6,179 nt of DNA from an uncultured Campylobacter sp. GTDB lineage: Bacteria > Campylobacterota > Campylobacteria > Campylobacterales > Campylobacteraceae. Location of the stretch: assembly GCF_937890585.1 (NCBI RefSeq), contig NZ_CALACG010000270.1, forward strand, positions 1 to 6,179, written 5' to 3'. A program made the position numbers and the translations under genes. Shown piece after piece: positions 1 through 5,587 of the stretch. The notes below the pieces were generated by a model that made no database searches, was not told the origin of the DNA, and saw nothing but the letters and a program-made list of their open reading frames with translations. How positions within the stretch are numbered: the first letter of the stretch is position 1; each line of letters begins with the position of its first letter.

Positions 1-2474
1 ATTTAGGGCTTAGCCCTGATTACAGCGTGCAAGATAGCTTGCAATATCTGGCGTGGAAAAAATTTGTAAAAGAGGCGAGCAAGGATAAAAAGCTTCTTAG
101 CGAGCTCGCACTTATGATGATCATCTCAAGCCAAAAAGAGGCTAGCTTTTCGCAGACTTTGGCGAAATTTTATGAGAGCTTTGGCGGCGAGCTAAAAGAT
201 AGTGGCGCAAGCTATCCAGATGATAGCAAGGTAAGGGCGGCGCAAAAGGCGTTAAATGAGCATATAGCCTTACAAAATGGCGCTAGCGATACGGCTAAAA
301 AGACATTTGGCGAGCAGAATTTATTTGAGCTATTTAAGAGTAAGGTTTTTGCTAGGCAAAGCCTAGACTACCGCACTTTTAGCAAAATTTACACCCCAGA
401 GCTTGATAGGCTTTTTTGTGAGCTAAAAGAGGGAGCGAAAAACTACATTTTAGAGGTCGAAAAGTATAGGCTAAGTGGCTTTAGCAAGCTATTAAAGCTT
501 TATAAGGCGTCAAATTTAGAGCTAAACAAGGAGATAAATGCGCTAAGTTTTGCTGATATAAACAAGCTGGTTTTTAAGCTTTTGGTGCAAAGCTTAGACA
601 AAGAAGCGCTTTATTTTAGGCTTGATGGCAGGATAAATCACCTCTTAGTTGATGAGTTTCAAGATACAAACGTGATCCAGTATGAGATCATCTTGCCGCT
701 CATCGCTGAAATAGTCTCTGGATACGGACAAAACGGGCTTGGAAGCTTCTTTTACGTCGGCGATACAAAGCAGAGCATCTATAAATTTAGAGGTGGCAAA
801 AAGGAGCTTTTTGACAAGCTTGGAGATGATTTTAGCCAGATAGATATAGAAAATTTACCAAGTAACTACCGCAGTTTAAAGGCTTTGGTGAAATTTAATA
901 ACGCCATTTTTGAAGAAATTTATCATAGATATGGGCTTAGTTTTGAGCCGCAAGAGCCAGCCAAAAAAGATGAGGCGCTAAGCTACGAGGTAAGCGGCGA
1001 GTGTGCATACTTTGAAGTAGAAAAAGACGACTACGGCTACTTGCGTGTGCTAAGTGATGAAGATATCGCAGGTGCGGTCGTTTCGCAAGCAAGTGAGCTT
1101 TTAAAAGCTGGCGTAAATGCAAGCGAGATAACCGTGCTTTGCTGGAAAAATAGCGACATTAGTCTCATCTCAGAAGTGCTTAGCAGCGCAGGGATAAAAA
1201 GCGTCAATGAAGGCACTTTGGAGCTAAAAAGAACGCCACTTGTTGCAGCGATCATCGAGTATGCGAAATTTTGCCTATTTAAAGAAGAAATTTATGAGAA
1301 AAATGTAAAAGCGCTAGTAAATGCAAGCGTCAAAAAACTAAGCATAAAACCAGAAGAGAGCGCTACAAATAGCCTTTTTTACCTAGCTAAAAATTTAGGC
1401 ATAAGTATGGCAGACGTTGATATCTTGAGGTTGTTTGAGCTAAGCGCGGGGTATAAAAATTTAAGTGATTTTATATTTAACCTTGAAAACTTTAGCTCTA
1501 AAATCAGTCCAAAAAGTAGCGACGGCGTGAGAGTGATGACCGTGCATAAGTCAAAGGGCCTTGAATTTGACCACGTCATCGTTTGCGATATGATGGGCAG
1601 GGGCAGGGGAGATGACTCGAGCTTTATCACGGAATACAGCGAAAATGGCGAGTGGATCGTAAAGAGTAAAATTTCAGGTAGAGAAAATTTTGATAGCGAC
1701 TACGCAAGCGTTTTGGAGCAGATGAAAGAGCTTGAAAAACAAGAAAATATCAATAAAATTTACGTCGCATTCACAAGGGCAACAAAGTCGCTCATCATCA
1801 TCAAACAAGCCGTCCCAAGCGGAAATAGCCCAAGCTTTTTTTCATTTTACACAAGAAGCGACAAGAGCGAAGCAAACGACTATCTTGATCTAAAAGAGTT
1901 TAGCTTTGGCAAAATTTTGCCTAGTAAAACTGAGCAAAAAGAGCTAAAAAAAGATGAAAAAATGCCTGAAATTTTAAAGATAGAGAGGCAAGAGATTGAG
2001 ACAAAAGAGCAAAAGACGAGCGGGAAAAATTTAAGCGCGATATATTTTGGCCTTGCGTTTCACTATCTGCTTGAGATGAGCGAAAAATTTGATGAAATTT
2101 CACTAGAAAAAGCTAAAAATTTGATGCTAAATAAATTTCATAAATTTTTGCCGCTTGAAGCACTTGAAGACGCCTTTTCTAGGGCAAAAATGCTTATAAG
2201 TGAGCCAAAATTTATAGAGTGCATAAAGGGCAAAGAAATTTACAAAGAGCAGCCATTTAAAGTAAAAAATGAGCTAAAACAGATGGATCTTTTTTGCTTT
2301 AATGATCGTGAAATTTGCGTGATTGATTATAAAACGACAGATAAAAACATAGAAGAGAACAAAAAACAAGTAAAAGAGTATAAAGATGCGCTCGCTAAAT
2401 TTTATGAAAAACATAGTATAATCGCCGTCATCTTCTATGCACTTGAGAGCAAAATTTCATATATTGAAGTTTAA
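1..2474 (+). CDS. addA: AddA-type (RecB-like) helicase-nuclease subunit, 5' partial
   Basis: This is the helicase-nuclease subunit of an AddAB/RecBCD-type complex, which processes double-strand DNA ends for RecA-dependent repair. The frame is open from base 3 with no stop before it, so the gene enters from outside the window; the ATG at 27 is probably internal. About 824 codons are present. Visible UvrD/RecB superfamily 1 motifs are DEFQD (Walker B, 651-665), GDTKQSIYKFRGG (759-797), a NYRS motif near 865, the VMTVHKSKGLEF motif (1533-1571) and IYVAFTRATKSL (near 1758-1793). The C-terminal nuclease signature follows: GLAFHYLLE near 2050, IDYKTTDK (2322-2345) and QVKEY about 10 codons later. 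Walker A is missing, consistent with roughly 100 lost N-terminal residues compared with my memory of a ~920-residue C. jejuni homologue (Cj1481c). An addB gene would be expected just upstream. RecB is the alternative name; AddA fits epsilonproteobacteria better. Confidence 0.9.
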   Translation, partial: LGLSPDYSVQDSLQYLAWKKFVKEASKDKKLLSELALMMIISSQKEASFSQTLAKFYESFGGELKDSGASYPDDSKVRAAQKALNEHIALQNGASDTAKKTFGEQNLFELFKSKVFARQSLDYRTFSKIYTPELDRLFCELKEGAKNYILEVEKYRLSGFSKLLKLYKASNLELNKEINALSFADINKLVFKLLVQSLDKEALYFRLDGRINHLLVDEFQDTNVIQYEIILPLIAEIVSGYGQNGLGSFFYVGDTKQSIYKFRGGKKELFDKLGDDFSQIDIENLPSNYRSLKALVKFNNAIFEEIYHRYGLSFEPQEPAKKDEALSYEVSGECAYFEVEKDDYGYLRVLSDEDIAGAVVSQASELLKAGVNASEITVLCWKNSDISLISEVLSSAGIKSVNEGTLELKRTPLVAAIIEYAKFCLFKEEIYEKNVKALVNASVKKLSIKPEESATNSLFYLAKNLGISMADVDILRLFELSAGYKNLSDFIFNLENFSSKISPKSSDGVRVMTVHKSKGLEFDHVIVCDMMGRGRGDDSSFITEYSENGEWIVKSKISGRENFDSDYASVLEQMKELEKQENINKIYVAFTRATKSLIIIKQAVPSGNSPSFFSFYTRSDKSEANDYLDLKEFSFGKILPSKTEQKELKKDEKMPEILKIERQEIETKEQKTSGKNLSAIYFGLAFHYLLEMSEKFDEISLEKAKNLMLNKFHKFLPLEALEDAFSRAKMLISEPKFIECIKGKEIYKEQPFKVKNELKQMDLFCFNDREICVIDYKTTDKNIEENKKQVKEYKDALAKFYEKHSIIAVIFYALESKISYIEV

Positions 2475-2513
2475 ATGCTACTTAATTTAAGCTTTATCAA
2501 AGCATTGTTTAAA

Positions 2514-2519
2514 TACAAT
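2514..2519 (+). promoter_or_regulatory. Candidate -10 box for rplM-rpsI
   Basis: TACAAT lies 36 bases upstream of the rplM start, inside the 80-bp gap after addA and preceded by A/T-rich sequence. Campylobacter sigma-70 promoters depend mainly on such a -10 box and lack a clear -35, so this is a plausible promoter for the ribosomal protein pair. The assignment rests on motif and position only. Confidence 0.45.
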
Positions 2520-2554
2520 CACAACTCAAAAATTAACTTGGCAAAGGTAAGAAA

Positions 2555-2983
2555 ATGACAAAAATAACAAAGCCAAACGAAGTTAAGCGAGACTGGATCG
2601 TAGTTGATGCAGCTGGTAGGCGCTTTGGTAGATTGCTAACTGAGGTAGCAACTATACTTCGTGGCAAAAACAAACCATGCTTCACGCCAAACGTAGATTG
2701 TGGCGACTATGTTATCATCATAAATGCTTCTAAAGTAGAATTTACTGGTAATAACAAAGCTGAAGATAAACTTTATCACAGACACTCAGGATATTTTGGC
2801 AGCGTAAAGAGCGAGAAATTTGGCGATTTGATAGCAAATAAGCCAGAAAAACTTTTCAAGCTAGCTGTTCGTGGCATGCTTCCAAAGACAAAACTTGGAA
2901 GAGAGATGATAAAAAAACTAAAAGTTTATGCTGGCAGTGAGCATCCTCATACGGCACAAATAGCTAAAAAAGAAGGAAAATAA
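2555..2983 (+). CDS. rplM: 50S ribosomal protein L13
   Basis: This gene encodes L13, an early-assembling protein of the large ribosomal subunit that contacts 23S rRNA. The product has 142 residues, the normal bacterial length. Family motifs run in the expected order: WIVVDAAG near residue 14, [14 protein letters not shown] near 25, [15 protein letters not shown] near 44, the YHRHSGYFG block near 74, AVRGMLPK near 104, LGR near 114, and [10 protein letters not shown] near the C-terminus. The ATG at 2555 has an AAAGG ribosome binding site at 2543-2547. It is followed after 2 nt by rpsI, the standard bacterial rplM-rpsI operon. Nothing in the sequence is unusual. Confidence 0.98.
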   Translation: MTKITKPNEVKRDWIVVDAAGRRFGRLLTEVATILRGKNKPCFTPNVDCGDYVIIINASKVEFTGNNKAEDKLYHRHSGYFGSVKSEKFGDLIANKPEKLFKLAVRGMLPKTKLGREMIKKLKVYAGSEHPHTAQIAKKEGK

Positions 2984-2985
2984 TT

Positions 2986-3375
2986 ATGGCAAAAGTTTAT
3001 GCAACTGGTAAAAGAAAAACTGCCGTAGCAAAGGTTTGGATAAAGTCTGGAAGCGGTAAAATCGTAGTAAATGGTATGGATCTTAACACTTGGCTTGGCG
3101 GTCATGAGGCTATCAAGCTTAAAGTTATTCAACCACTTTTGGTAACAAAACAAGAGAGTTTAATAGACGTAGTAGCTACAACTTTAGGTGGCGGTTATTC
3201 AGCACAAGCTGAGGCTTTAAGGCACGGCATTTCACGTGCTTTAGCTGATATGGATGCTGATTTTAGAGCAGCGCTTAAACCAAAAGGCTTACTAACTAGA
3301 GATTCTCGTGTTGTTGAACGTAAGAAATTTGGTAGAAGAAAGGCCAGAAGAAGCCCACAATTCTCTAAACGTTAA
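2986..3375 (+). CDS. rpsI: 30S ribosomal protein S9
   Basis: This gene encodes S9, a small-subunit protein whose basic C-terminal tail reaches the ribosomal P site and contacts tRNA. The product has 129 residues, typical of bacterial S9. Diagnostic parts are the N-terminal [14 protein letters not shown], the GSGKIVVNG stretch near residue 22, the central [19 protein letters not shown] near 68, and a very basic C-terminus ending in [11 protein letters not shown]. Its ribosome binding site, AAGGA at 2973-2977, lies within the last codons of rplM and the genes are 2 nt apart, so the two are expected to be cotranscribed and probably translationally linked. A hairpin terminator follows the stop codon. 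Confidence 0.98.
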   Translation: MAKVYATGKRKTAVAKVWIKSGSGKIVVNGMDLNTWLGGHEAIKLKVIQPLLVTKQESLIDVVATTLGGGYSAQAEALRHGISRALADMDADFRAALKPKGLLTRDSRVVERKKFGRRKARRSPQFSKR

Positions 3376-3380
3376 TGGAT

Positions 3381-3411
3381 TTTGCAAGTGCTTTTTGCTC
3401 TTGCAAATTTT
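3381..3411 (+). terminator. Intrinsic terminator of the rplM-rpsI operon
   Basis: TTTGCAAG (3381-3388) pairs perfectly with CTTGCAAA (3400-3407). Inside the loop, GC (3390-3391) can also pair with GC (3397-3398) around a T5 loop. A T4 stretch follows at 3408-3411. The hairpin begins 5 bases after the rpsI stop codon, the usual place for a terminator. The T tract is short, so some readthrough into cadF is possible. Confidence 0.65.
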
Positions 3412-3416
3412 AGGTT

Positions 3417-3437
3417 ATGTAAATTTCAAATTTACAT
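3417..3437. promoter_or_regulatory. Perfect 21-nt palindrome upstream of cadF, possible operator
   Basis: The half-site ATGTAAATTT, a single C, and then its exact reverse complement AAATTTACAT occupy this stretch. It lies just upstream of the first candidate -10 box of cadF. The one-base spacer makes an RNA hairpin unlikely to be its purpose and suits a dimeric DNA-binding protein. AAATTT is very common in this genome type, so part of the symmetry may be chance. No specific regulator is recognised. Confidence 0.35.
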
Positions 3438-3448
3438 TAAAATTTAGT

Positions 3449-3454
3449 TATAAT
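3449..3454 (+). promoter_or_regulatory. Candidate -10 box (TATAAT) for cadF
   Basis: This is a consensus TATAAT, 73 bases upstream of the cadF start and 11 bases downstream of the palindrome at 3417-3437. If used, transcription would start near 3461 and give a 5' leader of about 65 nt. A second box exists at 3481-3486, so either or both may be active. Confidence 0.5.
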
Positions 3455-3480
3455 TTAAAGTTGATTAATCTTTATTTAGG

Positions 3481-3486
3481 TAAAAT
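3481..3486 (+). promoter_or_regulatory. Second candidate -10 box (TAAAAT) for cadF
   Basis: TAAAAT lies 41 bases upstream of the cadF ATG and is preceded by T-rich sequence typical of Campylobacter promoters. It would give a short leader of about 35 nt that still contains the AAAGGA ribosome binding site at 3514-3519. It differs from TATAAT at one base, whereas the upstream box is a perfect match. Confidence 0.4.
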
Positions 3487-3527
3487 TATAGTCAACATTA
3501 AAAATCCCTATTGAAAGGAATTCTATT

Positions 3528-4541
3528 ATGAAAAAGATTGCTTTAGCTATGGTTGCCGCAACAGCGGTTTTTGCATCTAATGCAGCATACAACTACGAGA
3601 TCACTCCAACTATTGGCGGTGTACATCCAGAAGGAAACCTACGCGTAAAAGATCACAACTTCTTTGGCGTTAGAGTAGCTAGAAACCTTGAGAACTTCTT
3701 CTTTGATCAAGTTGAGCTTGGTGTTGATTATTCTCAAAAAATTAAAGAGAGAACAGGCGACGTTGTAAGACATGGTAGAGCGCTTAGATATCACGCAAAT
3801 CTTGTAAAAGATATCGTTGACTTTGGACCAGTTGGCCTATATGGTTTAATTGGTGCTGGTTATGAAGATATACCAAACGCTTTTGTGAAAAATAAAGATG
3901 GTGGTTTTGGTCAATATGGTCTTGGTTTAAGATACCAAGTTACTGATAGATTTGCTCTTAAAGCAGAAGCAAGAGATGCTATCAAATTTAATCATGCCGA
4001 TCACAACCTATTCTACTCACTAGGCTTTGGCATCGGTCTTGACTCAAAAGCAGCTCCAGTTGTAGCAGCAGCTCCAGTAGCAGCAGCTCCAGCTCCAGCT
4101 CCAGTTCTTGACGATGATAATGATGGCGTGCCAAATGATATCGATCAATGCCCTAACACTCCAGCTGGTGTAGTTGTTGACGAAAGAGGATGCGAGAAAG
4201 TTATCGTTCTTAGAGATCTAGACGTTAACTTTGCATTTGATAGCTACAAAGTTGGACCAAGCTATGCAGCTGAGATCAAAAAAGTAGCTGATTTTATGGG
4301 TGAGCACCCAGATTATAAAGTTGTACTTGCTGGACACACTGATAGCGTAGGTGCAGAAGCTTACAACCAAAAATTATCTGAAAAAAGAGCAAAAGCAGTG
4401 GCTGAAGTTCTTGCTGGCTACGGCGTTGAGCAATCAAAAATCTCAACAGTTGGCTACGGCGAACTTAAACCAGTTGCTACAAACAAAACAAAAGAAGGTC
4501 GCGCTCAAAACAGACGTGTTGAAGCTACTTTCAACAAATAA
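3528..4541 (+). CDS. cadF: CadF-like OmpA-family outer membrane protein
   Basis: This is an outer-membrane beta-barrel protein with a periplasmic peptidoglycan-binding domain. C. jejuni CadF, encoded at the same locus after rpsI, binds host fibronectin. The product has 337 residues. Residues 1-19/20 form a signal peptide (MKKIALAMVAATAVFASNA). Residues 21-172 are the barrel, with EITPT, GNL, GAGYEDI, GGFGQYG and KFNHADHN blocks that align with C. jejuni CadF. Residues 174-193 are an Ala/Pro hinge containing three tandem GCTCCA units (4086-4103). Residues 195-222 are a thrombospondin type 3-like, Asp-rich, calcium-binding type segment with Cys208 and Cys222, as in OprF. Residues 232-335 are the OmpA C-terminal domain, with HTD (Asp272) and RAKAV (Arg287), the pair that holds diaminopimelate in OmpA. 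At 136-139 the fibronectin-binding FRLS of C. jejuni is replaced by YQVT, so adhesion cannot be assumed. AAAGGA at 3514-3519 supports this start. Confidence 0.93.
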   Translation: MKKIALAMVAATAVFASNAAYNYEITPTIGGVHPEGNLRVKDHNFFGVRVARNLENFFFDQVELGVDYSQKIKERTGDVVRHGRALRYHANLVKDIVDFGPVGLYGLIGAGYEDIPNAFVKNKDGGFGQYGLGLRYQVTDRFALKAEARDAIKFNHADHNLFYSLGFGIGLDSKAAPVVAAAPVAAAPAPAPVLDDDNDGVPNDIDQCPNTPAGVVVDERGCEKVIVLRDLDVNFAFDSYKVGPSYAAEIKKVADFMGEHPDYKVVLAGHTDSVGAEAYNQKLSEKRAKAVAEVLAGYGVEQSKISTVGYGELKPVATNKTKEGRAQNRRVEATFNK

Positions 4542-4566
4542 TTTTATAATTTAAAATTACTTCTCT

Positions 4567-4595
4567 AGGGCTTGGCTTCGGCTAGGCCCTTTTTT
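4567..4595 (+). terminator. Strong intrinsic terminator with cUUCGg tetraloop after cadF
   Basis: AGGGCTTGGC (4567-4576) pairs with GCTAGGCCCT (4581-4590) over 10 base pairs, including two G-U pairs, and closes a C(UUCG)G tetraloop, an exceptionally stable RNA loop. Five further T residues follow the stem (4591-4595). It lies 25 bases after the cadF stop codon and 18 bases before the next start codon. It should limit transcription of the downstream phosphatase gene from the cadF promoter. Confidence 0.9.
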
Positions 4596-4603
4596 ATTTC
4601 TGC

Positions 4604-4607
4604 GGAG
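4604..4607 (+). promoter_or_regulatory. Ribosome binding site that fixes the HAD hydrolase start
   Basis: GGAG lies 6 bases before the ATG at 4614. The same frame is open further upstream to a TTG at 4572, but that codon lies inside the stem of the preceding terminator and would add 14 residues before the conserved N-terminal MKKTILFDLDGT. The ATG at 4614 is therefore the right start. Confidence 0.75.
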
Positions 4608-4613
4608 ATCATC

Positions 4614-5252
4614 ATGAAAAAAACCATACTTTTTGACTTAGACGGCACACTTATAGACTCAACTTCTGCTATTTTAAAAGGCTTTGATAGTGCCTTTATA
4701 GCTCACGGCAGACAAACGCCAGATCATGACGCTCTAAAGTCTCTAGTTGGATATCCGCTAGAAATAATGTTTGAAAAACTTGGCGCAGATAAAAATTTGC
4801 TTGCTGACTACGTAAGAGAGTACAAGGCTTGTTACGAGAAAATTTATCTTGATGAAACGACACTTTTGCCATACGCGATGGAGGCTTTACAAGAGGCTGG
4901 TAGCTTTGCTGATGTTGGCGTAGTTACTACAAAAACTTCTAAATTTTCTATCATCTTATTAGAGTATTTGGGTGTTATGAAATTTATAAAAATAGTTGTT
5001 GGTAGAGATGACGTGGTAAAACCAAAGCCAGATCCAGAGCCCATAAATTTAGCCCTTAAAAGGCTAGAAAAAGGCAAAGATAATGCTTTTATGGTTGGCG
5101 ATACTATTATGGATCTAAAGGCTGCAAAGGCTGCTTTGGTGACTGGTGTCGGACTCACATGTGGATACGGACAAAAGGCTGATCTGGAAAAATTCAGCGA
5201 ACATATATTTTTAACTCCACTTGAGGCAGTACGTTTTATAAAAGAAGTATAA
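4614..5252 (+). CDS. HAD-superfamily hydrolase, phosphoglycolate phosphatase-like
   Basis: This is a cytoplasmic phosphatase of the haloacid dehalogenase superfamily, closest in layout to phosphoglycolate phosphatase (Gph/PGP) and beta-phosphoglucomutase-type enzymes. Such enzymes cleave small phosphate esters with Mg2+ through an aspartyl-phosphate. The product has 212 residues, normal for the group. Motif I is DLDGT (nucleophile Asp8, acid/base Asp10), motif II is VVTTK (Thr105/106), motif III is Lys136 in VVKPKPDP, and motif IV is VGDTIMDL (Asp163, Asp167). Residues 15-85 are the helical cap. C. jejuni has a HAD hydrolase (Cj1477c) at the same position after cadF, reported as cotranscribed with it. 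Here a strong terminator separates the two, so expression depends on readthrough or an unseen promoter; a TATAAT at 4545-4550 lies upstream of the terminator. The true substrate cannot be read from sequence. Confidence 0.92.
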   Translation: MKKTILFDLDGTLIDSTSAILKGFDSAFIAHGRQTPDHDALKSLVGYPLEIMFEKLGADKNLLADYVREYKACYEKIYLDETTLLPYAMEALQEAGSFADVGVVTTKTSKFSIILLEYLGVMKFIKIVVGRDDVVKPKPDPEPINLALKRLEKGKDNAFMVGDTIMDLKAAKAALVTGVGLTCGYGQKADLEKFSEHIFLTPLEAVRFIKEV

Positions 5253-5261
5253 ATTTAATTC

Positions 5262-5307
5262 AAGCGTATAAAAACCTGGCTTGAGTGATTTAAATTTTAC
5301 GCTTTTT
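5262..5307 (+). terminator. Possible weak terminator after the HAD gene
   Basis: AAGCGTA (5262-5268) and TACGCTT (5298-5304) are exact inverted copies, and a T5 run spans 5303-5307. The 29-nt loop is large, which makes this a weak candidate. It begins 10 bases after the HAD stop codon. Its arms overlap the structured region at 5279-5426, so the two folds would compete. Confidence 0.3.
5267..5272 (+). promoter_or_regulatory. Candidate -10 box (TATAAA) for a + strand small RNA
   Basis: TATAAA lies 7 bases upstream of the first base pair of the rod-shaped RNA fold at 5279-5426, the correct distance for a transcription start near 5279. It also overlaps the left arm of the weak hairpin at 5262-5304. 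A competing -10-like TTTAAT on the - strand at 5433-5438 would start a transcript near 5426, so the direction is undecided. Confidence 0.35.
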
Positions 5308-5426
5308 GGTTTAACTTCTCGTTTAGGCAGAGCTCAGGCTCCAAGCGGAAGTGCAAGCACTCCCTGTACTTACCTGAAGTCATTTGTCTGGCTATGCGGA
5401 CTAAATTTTGGTCTTTCTCTCTGAGC
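5279..5426. ncRNA. Candidate rod-shaped structured RNA, 6S RNA-like
   Basis: This gene-free stretch is richer in G and C than its flanks and can fold end to end into one interrupted hairpin. Pairs seen, from outside inward: GCT/AGC (5279-5281/5424-5426), GAG/CTC (5283-5285/5419-5421), AAATTT/AAATTT (5292-5297/5403-5408), CGC/GCG (5300-5302/5396-5398), an open bubble of about 22 and 6 bases, AGGCAGA/TTTGTCT (5325-5331/5383-5389), CAGG/CCTG (5335-5338/5373-5376), AAG/CTT (5343-5345/5369-5371), and GG-AGTG/CACT-CC closing a CAAG loop (5347-5363). A long rod with a central bubble is the hallmark of 6S RNA, which binds sigma-70 RNA polymerase. Read on the - strand, the bubble holds CGAGAAG followed by TTAAACC, similar to CGAGAAGCCUUAAAAC in E. 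coli 6S as I recall it. SRP RNA is less likely because its GGAA-loop core is not matched. Strand is unresolved. Confidence 0.45.
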
Positions 5427-5456
5427 AAAAAAATTAAATTTAAGACCAAGATTTTT
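5403..5456 (+). terminator. Hairpin with T tract, probable terminator of a + strand transcript
   Basis: Bases 5403-5415 pair with 5442-5454 over 13 positions, including one G-U pair (TTGGTCTT against AAGACCAA at the core), and T residues continue to 5456. The 26-nt loop is long. It would end a + strand small RNA starting near 5279 after about 178 nt, or act as a late terminator for the HAD gene. Its left arm is shared with the outer stem of the rod at 5279-5426, and its right arm overlaps a further hairpin (5436-5445 with 5459-5468). Confidence 0.45.
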
Positions 5457-5557
5457 GATCTTAAATTTTGTTCTTATTTTAGGCAATTTAATCTCATGCT
5501 TTTACTATTTTGGAAATTTGATAGATCAAATTTATTTAAATGACGATCTAAATTTAA
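5457..5557. other. A/T-rich spacer, no gene recognised
   Basis: No convincing gene is seen between the hairpin and the open frame that starts at 5558. The + frame beginning at 5455 is low-complexity and in its second half only shadows the tail gene. A - strand frame ending at a stop at 5474-5476 has Campylobacter-like AAATTT-rich codons but no usable start, and could be the remnant of a gene end. This spacer still has the base composition of the preceding Campylobacter region. Confidence 0.3.
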
Positions 5558-5587
5558 ACTACGACTTTTGGCACTCTCTATCTTGTT

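Noticed and set aside
937..1255. Two - strand open frames inside addA
   Set aside because: They lie opposite a strongly conserved helicase gene, have no ribosome binding sites and show no recognisable protein features.
2491..2503. GCTTT-ATC-AAAGC hairpin between addA and rplM as a terminator
   Set aside because: The stem is only 5 bp with a 3-nt loop and is followed by ATTGTTT rather than a clean T run. It also sits where the upstream part of the rplM promoter should be.
4351..4554. Open + frame overlapping the end of cadF
   Set aside because: It is a Lys/Gln/Leu-rich out-of-frame shadow of the well-conserved OmpA domain.
5326..5390. SRP (4.5S) RNA or tRNA in the spacer after the HAD gene
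   Set aside because: A GGAAG stretch is present, but the UCAGG...GGAA...AGCA core of SRP domain IV does not fall into place, and there is no TTCRA arm or acceptor stem for a tRNA.
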